Source of the DNA: Gerris lacustris
Taxonomy: Eukaryota; Arthropoda; Insecta; Hemiptera; Gerridae
Direction of reading: 5' to 3'
Length of the DNA stretch: 64,000 nt
Assembly: GCA_951217055.1 (NCBI GenBank)
Contig: OX578284.1
Span: 15,850,687-15,914,686, forward strand
The translations under genes and the position numbers were made by a program. Position 1 is the stretch's first letter. Every line of letters begins with the position of its first letter. The notes below the pieces were generated by a model. It saw nothing but the letters and a program-made list of their open reading frames with translations, was not told the origin of the DNA and searched no databases. Positions 1-10,998 of the stretch are shown here, in pieces.

Positions 1-437
1 TAATTTCTAAAAGATGATTAAAGTCTAAAAAAAAAGCTCGGAAGCAATAATAAGCTAAATAAATAATAATTGAAACCAAATATTACGGGTAATGGGACAC
101 AATACGCAGATCCTTTGCTACAATAGTTGAAAAAAGCCTTCTAGTAAGGCTGTGTTCTACAGTCTTCTTTAATTTGACTATGAAAAATCCTTACAAAATT
201 AAAATTTAATTATCTAATGAATTTCACTTTTTAATTAATGTAAAGGTAAATATTTTTTCCTGCTAGTTCCATTTTGTTAATTGGAACCTTTTTTTTTAAT
301 TATTATATAATTAAGACATGCCCCTTTTACTTTCTTCTTTAACGAGTTATAAAATAAAAAGAAAAAAAGAGTAAAAGTGAAACTTCGAGAAATATACAAA
401 TTATAACACCCGAGTTTAATTAAAATTAATAAAAAGT
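1..437. other. Intron sequence, nothing recognised
   Basis: AT-rich sequence 3' of the last visible receptor exon on the minus strand. It has short A/T runs only. I see no ORF of substance, no RNA gene and no repeat shared with the rest of the window. Confidence 0.6.
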
Positions 438-1547
438 TTGCCAATTAGTGTGACACATAGCTCCCTTGCGTTAAATGATGTTATACCGTTTGTCTAATTC
501 ATTTAATTTTGCTTCCGCTTACCCAAAGGTACCGGAAGCCGTGTGGTTGGTCTGAGGAACGAAACATTTTTGTCTCCTATTTAAAAAAATTCGAAGACAG
601 AAATCCGTTTTAGACATCAGGGAACATTTTTGGTCCCATGTTTGTCTGTCTGTCTTTCGTTCAACTTTTGCGAACCAACATATCCTAAAAACTACACGTC
701 TGATTTTAATTAAATTTGTATTGTATGTCATAAAAAGCTCATTGTCGGTTAAATGCTTTAAGTTTAATACTTCTGCGCCAATTAGTATCTCTTCCACATG
801 CGCAGAAACATACATTTATGGACGGTGTTATAAAAGGAGCTAGCAGATAGCCCCAGATTAATTTTAACCACCTCCACTAGTTTAATCTTGCTAAATTGCT
901 ACATAGAAAAAAGACCAGTCATGCAACATAACGTAATGAGCGAATTTTCAAAGAAATCTGCGTATTATTTGCTTATGATAAATAGTTATTCCCCCTATAA
1001 AATGGTTTTCAGGGGTACAAGGTACAAAAGTCAAAATAGTATATACCCTTTAAGATTCATGTCCTTGGAAAGCTCTTTAAGAGTTGAGTAATTGTTGTTA
1101 TGTACACTTTTGTCATATTTTCATATAAGAGGGGGTAAATTGTAAAAAAAAAAAAACAAACACGTTATTATACTACTTTTGACCCTAAATTGTCAAAATT
1201 TGAGCCCTAAACGGACTCTAAGAATTACGGCCAACGAACTCATCCTTTCTTTTGATATTATTGACATTTTAAAATTTGTTTGGATTTTTTAAGTGCATCC
1301 TAGGGTACTATATCGTCTGGAGTGACACATACATATGTACAATGTACAGTACATACATACATAAAATAAGCGGTAAAGTTAAGAATGGTCTTAAACGGAT
1401 TGCCATAGAGAAAATGTTCAAAAATTCGCATTACAAAAATTATGAAGCCATTGCAAAAGCTTAATTTTCTTCAAATATGCGCTAAAAGAGGGAAAATAAA
1501 TAAATTAGAAAATAATGGGTTGTAAAAGTGCCACACTAATTAGCAGA
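438..1547. mobile_element. Family A long-TIR repeat, candidate full-length copy
   Basis: The left end reads TGCCAATTAGTGTGACACAT and the right end carries the inverted form (GTGCCACACTAATTAGCAGA), so the copy is bounded by terminal inverted repeats. The interior holds the family A core at about 519-870: a hairpin around GGTACCGGAAGC, then text shared with 2515-2980, 5640-5898, 16270-16495, 42460-42740 and 56690-57400. It also holds a block at 1030-1145 shared with 2310-2440. No transposase is visible. I infer a non-autonomous DNA element of unassigned superfamily. The 98-residue minus-strand ORF here is repeat sequence, not a gene. Confidence 0.6.
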
Positions 1548-1997
1548 CAATTTATACAAACATTTTAGACAACACGAGGAACAGACCACTTTACATAATT
1601 ATGATTATGAATATGAAACACGTTACACTTCTTTGATATTTAAAATATCGAAGAGCCAACCAATTTTATCACTGCTTCGACCTTAGATGCTGGCGAGTTA
1701 CTAACCATGTAGCTGGTGGTTACCTACCATCTGTTAATGGCTATTTTATGCTATGATAAAATCATTGATACCAGTCACCAAAAAATGATCATCAAACTCA
1801 TGAGAACATAAAAATTAACTAAATAAAATAGTTAACGTTGTAAAGCCACACAACATCACGTTATGAAGTTCAAATTATAAAATTGAATATGAAAACTTCA
1901 TCTATCCATCCGCGCGGTATATAACTAGGTGCTAAACATATTTACGCGTAAGTTCTATATCTCTGTTCTAAATTAGTTTAATTCTTTGTTTACTTAC
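1548..1997 (-). other. mGluR: Intron start after receptor exon C
   Basis: The donor GTAAGT begins at 1997 on the minus strand, a full consensus 5' splice site. The rest is unique AT-rich sequence with no other feature seen. Confidence 0.7.
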
Positions 1998-2147
1998 CAT
2001 CCATGTCAATCTGTAGTTCTCCTTGAGTGTATTTGCCCACTTGAATCCACTGATATCGTCCCGGTGATGTCTGCTTGAAGTGTAGAATTGAGTATCTTGC
2101 AGGACCATCTCCGTAACCATCAAAATGAAACTCAGAACCAGAAAGTC
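1998..2147 (-). CDS. mGluR: mGluR internal exon C, ligand-binding domain
   Basis: This 150-bp exon encodes 50 residues. It starts Gly-Leu-Ser-Gly-Ser-Glu-Phe and contains the mGluR signature FDGYGDGPARYSILHFKQ followed by a Gly-rich turn and GKYTQGELQIDMDG. In the family this stretch closes lobe 2 of the extracellular glutamate-binding domain before the cysteine-rich linker. The acceptor is TTACTAG/GA at 2148 and the donor is ATG/GTAAGT at 1997. Both ends are phase 1, so it joins exon B in frame without changing a residue. There is no start or stop codon; it is an internal exon, and the methionine ORF that covers it only runs into intron. The receptor is a class C GPCR that couples synaptic glutamate to G proteins. 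Family assignment is firm; the subtype (DmGluRA-like rather than the divergent mangetout type) is inference. Confidence 0.93.
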
Positions 2148-2309
2148 CTAGTAACAAACAAACAACCAATTGTTCAAGCAACAAATATTAATTATCCAAA
2201 AACCGAAAAGAATATGTAGAAGAATATATTATGATAAAAGTTAGTCTGCGACAAATATTCGAGACTTCTTTTTTTTCATGGATCGCTTGGGACATATGAG
2301 AAAAGCTTA

Positions 2310-2440
2310 ACTCCAACTTTGAATAGTATATACCCTTCATGATGCATGTCGTTGGAAAGCTCTTTAAGAGTACAGTAATTGTTGTTATATAAAATAATAA
2401 ACTTTTGTAAGGGGGGGGGGGGGGGGGTAAATGGAAAAAC
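2310..2440. repeat. Family F block with G17 homopolymer
   Basis: It shares the text ATGTCGTTGGAAAGCTCTTT and flanks with 1030-1145. It ends in a run of 17 G at 2411-2427, where the sibling copy has only GAGGGGG, so the run has expanded since duplication or is prone to assembly error. Confidence 0.6.
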
Positions 2441-2514
2441 AGGAAACATGCCTCTCCTTCGATTGAGTTCGATAGAACAACAGTCAAAAATATCAAAAAT
2501 AAAAATCCGTTTCA

Positions 2515-2980
2515 GGCATTGGTTCCGTGTCCGTCAGTCGATCTGAAGGTCACTCAATTTGTGCGAACCAACATAATCTTAAAACCTACTTCTCTGATTT
2601 TAATGAAATTTGGATAGTTGGTTATAATTAGCCTAATTTTGGTCGGATATAAGTTTAATCTTCTGCGCACAAACATACATTTATTTACACCCATAGCTTC
2701 AAAAGTATACTCATCTGATTTTTATGAAATTTGGAAAGTTTGTCGAAAGTAGCCCGCAGATAAAACCAGATAAATTTCTACAGTCCACGCTCTTTCTTCT
2801 CTCTCTAAATTTTGCCAAATTGATGCTTCAATTAATGTAAAATATCAAAATAATTGTGACAGATTTAAAAAACGGGGGGAAAATTAAATAAATTTGACAA
2901 TGATAGGTTGTAAAAGCATAAACTTATTAAAGTATACTAAATAAGAAGACAAAAAGCTATGTGCCACACTAATTGGCAGA
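2515..2980 (+). mobile_element. Family A, right-half copy with terminal repeat
   Basis: It carries the family A interior (GCGAACCAACATAATCTTAA, then GAAATTTGGAAAGTTTGTCG and the AGTAGCCCGCAGATA block) and ends with the right terminal repeat GCTATGTGCCACACTAATTG. No left terminus is seen. Exon C lies upstream, so the copy is truncated or was always partial. Confidence 0.65.
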
Positions 2981-3236
2981 CTATTTAATTTAGAATTAAT
3001 TAATACCAATAAATAGCATTCAATTAATTAATCAACTACTTAAATAACAAATTATCAACGAAAACGGATAAATATAAAGATTATATATAATAATTATTTT
3101 GTTGTTATGAGCTAGTATAAACATTGTTTTGATTTTAAAACATCAACGCACATATTAAGTGTGGAAAAGCGTTGACTTGGTGTAATTATATACATCTGGA
3201 TCCGTTAGCCTGACTTCGAATAGTTCATATAATTTA

Positions 3237-3398
3237 ATATATCTAATTTAAATCAAATTATAATTATTATTAACAACGGGAGACAGACAGAGAAAAATAG
3301 ATTCCAGCGCCGGGGATGTAGGAGGCCCGTGGTTCGAATGTGATTTAAATTAAAATGTAAACTTTCCGTAGTTTGAATACTACCAAAACTTAAAAATT
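3237..3398. mobile_element. tRNA-bearing palindrome family, deleted copy
   Basis: The left arm (CAAATTATAATTATTATTAA, then ACGGGAGACAGACAGAG) is intact to the tRNA-like segment (CCAGCGCCGGGG, GGCCCGTGGTTCGAAT). The right stem is deleted, and the sequence jumps to the family's right terminus (CTTTCCGTAGTTTGAATACT). Siblings are at 38873-39034, 53872-54187, 58515-58828 and 58835-58950. Confidence 0.6.
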
Positions 3399-4374
3399 TA
3401 ATTAATATATCTATTAAATAAAGTTAAACTAACATATTAATAATGTTTAAATCATTTTTGATACAATTAACAAATTACATTAGTATTTAGTATGTTACCT
3501 AGTTATATATATATATATATAAAGAAGAGTTCCTATTTCTTTGTTTTTATACAAATATACAGTTTTATTCCGAGCTAAATAAAATTTTTGAAACTTAAGA
3601 GGAAGAAGTTAGTCTGCAGGAGATTTTGAAAAACCTTATGCTGAAATGATTGCCATAAAACCTAAGCACTACAGTTCCAACTTCAAGTAGTTTTACGGCG
3701 GTAGTTTTAGTCTCTTAAACAAACATAAACTGGTTATTGTTGCTGAAAACACTTAAATTGGCTAGAACTATAAAATAAGTTTTTCCCTACTGAGAGCTTT
3801 CTTGACTAGAGTTGATGGATGTGGTTTTGAAGTAGTTTGGAAACTCCTGGTTGACTAAGGGCAGGGTTTTCACTACCCTATCCTTATATTAAACAAGGTG
3901 AGAGTGGACAAGGTCAGCTGCATATCACAACACAAAACTTTCCACCGAACCACTAGAGGATTCATAGCTGTCGGCAGTAAACCCTTGGTAAACCAACGGC
4001 AATATCCGTCAGCGCCGTTTTAAAATGGAAAAGTTCAGATTTAAAGAGCAATTGACATAACTTTAACAAAACTACTTTTTCAAATCATGCTGGATTAAAT
4101 TATGATAACTGTCTCATAAAGCGGACAAAACTTGAAAAAATGTTGGAAATAATGATAAAAAAAAATAGCCTGCTCTTACGTTTACTTTCTTCTTAGAATC
4201 ACTAAATTGCATTATATTAGACAAAAAAAAAAGACATTGGGACCCCCCCAAAAGAAAAATTATAAGGTCATTCTTTGATGTGATGCAATATCTAAAAATG
4301 ACCATTAACTAAGTTTTAAAGAGTCTGTTTCTTTTAAAAGAAAACTATGATGAAATTAGAACAAGAAGAACCAA

Positions 4375-4560
4375 GGACATTATCAATATCCCTGGCGATA
4401 GTTCGAATCCCAGGAAATAAGACATTTTCACACTGACGATCATATCATAAGGATGTGTGAAGGCCCCCCCCCCCCCCCGGGTTTGCTCCATGGACCCATG
4501 AACGTGGTCTATGAATCCGGAATACGCCCGCCTCCAGGGCTCAATTTGGAAACCCCCCGG
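4375..4560 (+). repeat. Possible tRNA-derived SINE remnant with C15 run
   Basis: It contains GTTCGAATCCC, a good pol III B-box match, at 4401-4411, but no convincing A box upstream. Downstream is a C15 run (4464-4478) and a GC-rich patch unlike its surroundings. This is the only copy in the window, so repeat status is uncertain. Confidence 0.3.
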
Positions 4561-4804
4561 TAAAAGAAAAATTCATGAGGTAGAGTTTAGAATTGAAAAT
4601 TAAGAAAGTCAAACTTTAAACTGTAATGCATCTAGTTAATTTACATTAAAATATTGACAATTTTTTCACAAATAGTTAATTAGTTTAAACATTTAAAAAA
4701 ACAACAGAACTCAACAATGTCTGTTAAAAGAGGGGTTTCCCTAATAATAATGAAATAAGAATGATGAATATAGAAATGAAACTATCGAGGTTCATACTCA
4801 AACT

Positions 4805-5050
4805 AAATCAGTGTGACACATAGCTTCCTCGCATCCCATCAAGTACTTATTGTGATCACGTACTTTATTAATGTTATACTTTTACAACCCATTATCTTTA
4901 ATTTATTTAATTTTCTCCCATTCTTCTTTTTAAATTTATATAAAAGTATCAATTTAAAACAATATAATAAGCGGAGATAATCTAAAATTAATGGAGGGCT
5001 ATCTGCGGGCTAAATTTCTGATACATTAGATGAGTACTTTTAACCCTGCA
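4805..5050 (+). mobile_element. Family A, left terminal fragment
   Basis: It begins with CAGTGTGACACATAGCTTCC, followed by TCGCATCCCATCAAGTACTT as in 26505-26600. It ends with the inverted core block GGGCTATCTGCGGGCTA. The inner part is rearranged relative to other copies. Confidence 0.6.
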
Positions 5051-5639
5051 CTTCTACACACTATGTCTCTGAGGCGTATACATGCTGACTTAAGTTGATA
5101 GCTCTCGGTGCGCAAGCGTGCCAGCCATTAGCCCTTCTAGGTATGCTATCTCTCTTTAATTAACCTTCAGAATGCGTCAAAATCAGGTCTTTGCTGGGCT
5201 TTTATAAATTAGTAATTTACCACTTCTTTTAGTCTACTGTGCCTCAGGCACCCTATCGAGCCTAGCCTTATCGAGCTTGTTACCTTAATTGGCTTTTTTT
5301 ATTGTTCCTAAAATTTGATTATTAAATCTTATATTGCCATATTTATAAAAATGTTACTTTATTTTTATATCTATTCATTAGATTATCATAATATAAGTTC
5401 AGGTTTAAATGCAGTAGGTGCTAGTGAGGAAAAATGTAAAATGTATACTTTGATCTGCTCTTTTCAGGTTAAAGGGTCAGTTTGGTAATCATTTTCTCCC
5501 TAACGAGTACCTTTTAACCATTTTATTAGACAAAGAAATGTTCCAAGTTCATGATTTTATCATCATTTAAATCTTAAACGTGTATAAGTTGGTCTAATTT
5601 TAATTTACACCTGAGAGGCGTAGTGTTAGAAATAATGGA

Positions 5640-5898
5640 CTATTAGACAGTGTCAGTAAGGCAGGGTTAAATATATGAGTGAAAATAAATGTATGTTTGT
5701 GCGCATGTAGAAGAGAAACTTATAAGGACCAACAATGGGTTAATTATGACCTACCGTCTACATTTTTATTAAAATCGGACAAGTAGTTATTAAGATTATG
5801 TTGGTTCGCAAAAATTGAAGGACAGACATACACAGAACCCAAAATGTTCCCTGATCTTTGACATGGATTCCTGTCTTGGAATATTTGAAATCGGGACA
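5640..5898 (-). mobile_element. Family A core, reverse orientation
   Basis: Reverse complement of the family A interior, running from the CATTTATTTTCAC block through ATGTTGGTTCGCAAAAATTG to GATTCCTGTCTTGGAATATT. It runs straight into the 54/55-bp array, whose unit derives from this family's terminal hairpin. Confidence 0.65.
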
Positions 5899-6232
5899 TA
5901 AAAAAATAGTTCTTCAGAAGGAAAGCTTCCTTAACCTTGGGTAAGCTTGGAAGCAAAAAAATAGTTCTTCAGAAGGATAGCTTCCATAACCTTGGGTAAG
6001 CTTGGAAGTAAAAAATAGTACTTCAGAAGGATAGCCTCCATAACCATGGGTAAGCTTGGAAGCAAGAAAATAGTTCTTCAGAAGGATAGCTTCCATAACC
6101 TTGGGTAAGCTTGGAAGTAAAAAATAGTACTTCAGAAGGATAGCCTCCATAACCTTGGGTAAGCTTGGAAGCAAAAAAATAGTTCTTCAGAAGGAAAGCT
6201 TCCATAACCTTGGGTAAGCTTGGAAGCAAAAA
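5899..6232. repeat. 54/55-bp minisatellite, six units, next to exon B donor
   Basis: The GGAAGC/T landmark recurs at 5949, 6004, 6058, 6113, 6167 and 6222, so the period is 54-55 bp. Each unit holds TTCAGAAGGAWAGCTTCCAT, then AACCTTGGGTAAGCTTGGAA. Units 3 and 5 carry GTACTTC and GCCTCC where units 2 and 4 carry GTTCTTC and GCTTCC, giving an alternating A-B-A-B order with a period near 109 bp. The unit matches the single-copy hairpin GCTTCCGTTACCTTCGG at 27044 and 16460, so it is an amplified piece of family A. It ends about 30 bp from the 3' edge of exon B. Overlapping minus-strand ORFs here are artefacts of the array. Confidence 0.85.
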
Positions 6233-6261
6233 TATCAACATAAAAATAAGAAGTATTATAC

Positions 6262-6543
6262 CTGTGAAGGAAACATTCCTTAAATAGGAAAGAAGAAGAC
6301 TTCCTTGGACTGGGACCATCTCCGGGCAGAGTCCTTTTCGTCCACCACACACATCCTTGTGCATATCTTTTAGTGCTTCAGCCAATGCCATCGTGGCATC
6401 TGAAACGAATTGGAGCTGTCCTTCGAACCTAGTGTTCTCTCGAGTTAAACGCTCCATCCCAGTACACGTGAGGTTATGTTGTTTGTTGTAAACCGTCTCT
6501 AAACTTCCAGGATGCTTACAATTGAAGTGTAGTTCCCAAAATT
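6262..6543 (-). CDS. mGluR: mGluR internal exon B, ligand-binding domain
   Basis: This 282-bp exon encodes 94 codons. It begins by completing the NPWFV/EFWELHFNC junction, a near-invariant mGluR motif. It continues through NLTCTGMERL, the helix FVSDATMALAEALKDMHKDV, CGGRKGLCPEM and YLRNVSFTG. Visible are two N-glycosylation sequons (NLT, NVS) and cysteines expected to form conserved lobe-2 disulfides. The acceptor is TATGTTTCAG at 6544 and the donor is CAG/GTATAA at 6261; both edges are phase 1. The longer ORF covering this exon reads beyond the donor into the minisatellite, so its tail is not protein. Upstream neighbour is exon A, 30 kb away; downstream is exon C. Family assignment is firm. 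Confidence 0.95.
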
Positions 6544-6823
6544 CTGAAACATAGATATTCAAAATGTAAATAATAATATCAAGAAATCTGATAATAGTTG
6601 ATTTACATTACAAAGACTACTTAAGCTTTACTAGCTTACTTGGAGTTTTATGTGAGAGTCATCTTACGTGTTTAAAATAAAATTACCTGGATTAACTCAA
6701 TATTTTGTTAATATATCGGTCACGTGGTTATAAACATTGTGCTAAGCAATCGTTTAAAATTATTTTAATACTATTTGAAATAGGAAGAATGTTTAAGGAA
6801 CAGAAAGACAAGTTTTTCTCTTT

Positions 6824-7260
6824 TTACTTAACGCAAATAAAGAGAAGTATTGTGATGGCGTGTAAATTCGATATTGAGATTTTGATAGATTACACGTTCT
6901 TTGGTCCCCTGAGTCCAAAAAAGTTGTTTTAAAAAATGACAGTCTGTCGTCTGTGCAGACGCGTGGAGCCTAAACTACTGGGCTGATGTTGACGAAATTG
7001 GGCATACATGTTCAGACAAATCATACCCCGAGTTGAAATTGAGAAATTAATTTTAGCTCCAAATTTGGGAGCCCCCAAAAACTCTGAAAAAACGTGAAAA
7101 ATTATTTCTCGAAAACAGTTCCGACGATTTTGATTAAAAAATTCTAAAATGAAGTCTATTTAAATATAGCAGATATGACAATATAAGCCGTTACAGTAGT
7201 CTGCCTCAGGAAAAATCTAGATTCCAAGATATTGATGAAAATAAATTTGATTTTGTTGAA
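6824..7260 (+). mobile_element. Family C dispersed repeat
   Basis: It shares a core with 62165-62650 and, inverted, with 28905-29335 and 33065-33490. Landmarks are AGTATTGTGATGGCG, GAGCCTAAACTACTGGGC, TTGGGAGCCCCCAAAAACTC and ATTTCTCGAAAACAGTTCCG. No coding potential. Internal length and order are conserved between copies, so it is a real mobile family of unassigned class. Confidence 0.65.
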
Positions 7261-7416
7261 AATTTAAACAAAAAGTTTGTGGGATCTGTGGCCGAGATTA
7301 TTATGAGAAACATAAATTCAGAAAGATATACTTATGCCATAATACTTTGTAAATCTGACAGCTTAGATTGGCCAACCTATGAGAGGAAAATAATAAAACC
7401 ACTAAGTGTATCTTAA

Positions 7417-7570
7417 AGCTGTGTCCTGACTACCGAACAGAGGAAACGAGCCAACCATTGATCTCTGCGCATGCTCAGTCTAAAGTGCGCCTGCGCATTT
7501 CAGACTGGGCATGCGCAGAGACCAGTGCTTGGCTCGTTTCCTCTGTTCGGTTCGGCAGTCTGGACACGGC
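7417..7570. mobile_element. 154-bp MITE flanked by TTAA
   Basis: It is nearly one hairpin. The left arm AGCTGTGTCCTGACTACCGA and the following ACAGAGGAAACGAGCC pair with the right arm, which ends TCGGCAGTCTGGACACGGC. The centre is a GC-rich CTGCGCATGC pair. Flanks are TTAA at 7413-7416 and 7571-7574, which is the piggyBac-type target duplication. The termini are not classic piggyBac ends, so the superfamily is inference. Confidence 0.7.
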
Positions 7571-8418
7571 TTAAGGTTATCCAGTGACATGTTTGTTTGC
7601 CTAGTTGCCCCGATCTACTACCCGCCAAAATCTCGAGCTCTCATTGGCTCCCCTCCCGTTTTTTTTTTATTTTCCCGCGCTGTCAGAATAACAAAGTATA
7701 ATGGAACGAGTATCGTCTGAGTTGTCTTGGACCGATTTTTAAATTTAAACAACGAGAGTCGAAATAAATATATTTCTTGAAAATCAATGCTCCAGATAAA
7801 AGATTGTTCTCTTTTGAAACCTATAATGTTAGTATTTTGTTTTTTTCTGTTTGAAGTTCCAAATTTAATTATTATAATTTGAAAACCCAAGCTTCCTATT
7901 TGGCTTTTAAACTTCTATTTACTTATCTTGTCGGAGAATTTTACCCTTTTGCTACAAGTTTTCCTTATTTTCAGTTTTGCATAAACTCGCATTAACCAAA
8001 TAAATTAATGTTAATTTAGGTTGCATGCATGTCACTTCATGTGGAAGTTTAAAACAAAGATAACCCAAAATAAATTTATTTATCAAGGGAATAAATTATT
8101 ATATAAAATATGTAACCAGCGGCTAGCTAAGTATAAAATACAATCTCTGAATTACTTGACCTTCTTATATATAGTTATAACATCATAATTGGGATATGAT
8201 ATTATGGTAGATTTCATCATAGCACAGTCAATTGTTACACGGAAATTGTACAATACTGCTTATGCAATAGAAACTAAAAAAAAAAAAAAAAGCTCTATAT
8301 TTGGGTCAAATATCCTAAAAGAAATAAAAACGGAAATTAAGTGAAAACAAATGTTCGTACCCTCAAAATCAGGATAAGTCTAAAGCAATCAAAAGAGATA
8401 TTTGTGCAAAATATACCT

Positions 8419-9140
8419 AAATAAACAGGTCAAGTGTGTGCTGGTCAGCACACAGCGAGGGTCCGTAGGCCACACTGTATAGTTTAAGTGGTACCCTATT
8501 GATGGTGTTTTTTAAACTGCTAAAAAGCTTACTTTGAACTATCCAATGGGTCTGATATTCTCAAAACACATAAACAAACTTCCGGTAAAGTATTTTTTTG
8601 CCACTGAACCGGACTACAACCATATAAATACATCGAAAAGACCATAATTATAAAAAAGCGTATTTTGTCAATAAAAAATAAAATATTGTTTTTTTCGAAA
8701 TTTCCAAAAAGTGGTATCTTTACTTTTGGAAAAAGAATGTTCAGGAATTTTTTCAGATTTTTTTCACATAAGCGAGATAGAGGGGGGGGGGGCACGTTTC
8801 ACACCCACTTCAAACTTGCCTACGCTCGCCCTATCAAAGTTATATCCAAAGAATTATATATTTTTGTAATCAGCTAGACGTACCCTTTCATATGATACCC
8901 CTCACGGTGTCGAAAAAAAATAAAACTAATTTAACCCTTAAGTTTTTTTACCCTAATTTTTTTGAAAAATATTTTTTCAAGTCGCTATATTTTTAAAATA
9001 TGTGGGTAGGTAAAAGACACATACATGCCAAATTTCAAAGTTATTGGGCGAAAGGTGTAGCCGTGAGAGCATGCGACAGGACGGACGGACAGACACGCAG
9101 GAAAATATAAGGGTCCTTGGATTTGCCTACGGACCCTAAA
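8419..9140 (+). mobile_element. Family H repeat, copy 1 (720 bp)
   Basis: It starts AAATAAACAGGTCAAGTGTG with a perfect 7-bp hairpin (TGTGCTG-GT-CAGCACA). It carries AGGGTCCGTAGGC at 8458-8470 and the exact inverse GCCTACGGACCCT at 9125-9137, 3 bp before its end. The interior includes a G10 run at 8782 and the GTAGCCGTGAGAGCATGCGA block. Copies 2 (48241-48961) and 3 (54717-55420) align end to end. The 3' end ...GGACCCTAA with an adjacent hairpin loosely recalls Helitron CTRR ends, but the superfamily is not established. Both strand ORFs here are inside the repeat. Confidence 0.75.
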
Positions 9141-9339
9141 AAATGAAGCTCCTGTTATAAGGACGGGTTCTATCTTAAGGCATGGAAGCTTTGCGGTAAA
9201 CATTGATACGTTAGAAATACGATATATTTATCTTATACTACTGTTTTTACGTTACATACTTGTTTCTACTTATTTTCATAACAATATGGTATACAATATC
9301 AGAGCATTATAATAACCTCACATATTATTATCATTTTTA

Positions 9340-10190
9340 CTTTTCCTCACTACCTATAGTAGGAAAAGTATTGTTTTCACTAAAAAAATATTTTTGGAGA
9401 TTTCAACGGAATGATCCGTTTTAGGTGTTATTAAGACCTCCTAAGTGGTTTTCGGCATGACGTCTGTATGTATGTGTGTATGTGTGTTATCATCGTAGCG
9501 CCCAAGGTATTTAACCTAGAAAGTTGAAAGTTGGCAGAAAAACCAGTCATTACCTGTACCTGTAGTGGTGCCGCCCGGAAAATCAACTTTTCTGCCATCT
9601 TGAACGTTTGCTGTCAGCAAAAATTAAAAAAAAATCGTAAAAAATCAAACATAATCCTGATCAAGTTGACATTTGGCACGAATATACCTCTCTGTATGAA
9701 GAACAAGCCCACCAAATTTCATTTTGTTATTGGCCGCCATTTTGAAGTTATAATTTTTGAATTTTTAAACTTTGATGGTTAATAATACCAAAAGTATAAA
9801 TAGGTTTTTGACATTTAGTATATCGTTGGAACCGGAAAAAATTAAGGACCAAATATAAAAAAACCCGATGAAATTCCATTAATTATTTTAAAAGTTATAT
9901 GCGAATATAATTATTTATTAGTGGCATGATTTTGATGACGTCAAAGTTTGTTTACATCTGTCAAAATACCACCAAAATTAAAATAATAAAATAAAATATA
10001 GGTATTAGAAATAAGGTTTTTAAGAGTGATAATAAATCAGTTAGTTCAGAATGGTTACCCATCCAAGTACTGACCACGTCCAATGCTGCTTCCTCCTGCT
10101 GCGAAGCAGCAGGAGAGGCCACTTTAGTGGCCTCTGAAGTGAGGAAAAGTTCCGAGGTTCCCCGTACCCGATTTTTTTTATACTTAAATT
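9340..10190 (-). mobile_element. 5S-rRNA-derived element, copy 1
   Basis: On the minus strand, 10093-10053 reads GGAAGCAGCATTGGACGTGG, then TCAGTACTTGGATGGGTAACC: the middle of a 5S rRNA gene, including the internal pol III control region (box C). Upstream is a hairpin (CTGCTGCTTCGCAGCAG). Downstream is a 700-bp body shared with 20690-21425 and, without the 5S segment, with 50028-50640. The 3' tail includes the hairpin-like CTTTTCCTACTATAGGTAGT. By analogy with SINE3-type elements I infer a pol III-transcribed retroposon, but the body is long for a SINE and no partner LINE is visible. Confidence 0.7.
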
Positions 10191-10239
10191 AAAATCTTAA
10201 ATTTAACTAATAATTAATACTTTTAACTAAACGACTTGT

Positions 10240-10600
10240 TTGTAGGGTTTCGTATATAGATCCTTCTCAAAACCCTTATGCCGAAGGTGATGTCTGTCCG
10301 GTCCGTCCGTCGATCTTTGGTTCATATCCCCGAACCATTTAAGTTAAAAAGTTTAAATTTAAAATAGTGGCGTAACTTTTGACCCCCACATAGGAGAAAT
10401 ATAGAGAAGATAAAAATCTAATATGCGCAAGCGCAATTCACTGAAATGGAGTAAACTCAAATATTTTAATTATTTTTAATTTTGGAGTGGAGTATCAAAT
10501 GAAAGCTAGTGATTAGGTTACAATTAAAGTTAAAAATCATTAATTGCTAAATAATGCTAACTAGTCTGTGACTAATTTATGAATTTGCACGAGAAGCTAA
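10240..10600 (+). repeat. Probable dispersed repeat, one copy
   Basis: It has the arrangement common to arthropod interspersed repeats: AGGGTTTCGTATATAGATCC, then CTTATGCCGAAGGTGATGTC and a (TCCG)-rich patch. No second copy lies in this window, so the call rests on resemblance only. Confidence 0.35.
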
Positions 10601-10998
10601 AAACTACGAAAACTTTTGGTGCCGAAAGGTTACAATCTATTCTCCATGGTTACAATTGAACCACGTAAACAAGAGAAGGTTATCACTTGTGAAGAAATGC
10701 GTTACTGTATACACACTGTATCTTACACGTTATGTTATACGTACTGTTTAGTATTTTTTCTTTATGATAAATTCTTTATAATTAATGAATAAATTATAAT
10801 GGTACCTAATATTGTTTTAATTCTTTTAATTTGTACAGCCAAAAAATTGCGAAACAGAAATATTAACAGCCATGAACCTAAATAACAGGAATCATTCAGT
10901 AGTAATGCATTTTTCTTAAAACTATTTTGATATTTGCTTGGCTAAGACTTATAATAAAGAATACTAAAGATAGTGTTCTTTGTTTGAATAAAAATAAA

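Larger units (their letters stand above)
2148..6261 (-). other. mGluR: mGluR intron between exons B and C
   Basis: A 4.1-kb intron bounded by donor CAG/GTATAA at 6261 and acceptor TTACTAG at 2148 (minus strand). It contains family A fragments, one tRNA-bearing palindrome remnant, homopolymer runs and a tandem array next to its donor. All are listed separately. The gaps 3399-4374 and 5051-5640 show only AT-rich unique sequence plus a short (TA)n near 3505. Confidence 0.85.

Noticed and set aside
5914..6350. Overlapping minus ORFs reading repeated LTQGYG..PSEEL
   Set aside because: They run through the 54/55-bp minisatellite beyond the exon B donor; only 6262-6543 is coding.
10053..10093. 5S rRNA gene
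   Set aside because: Only about 40 of 120 bp match, and both copies are embedded in the same dispersed element.
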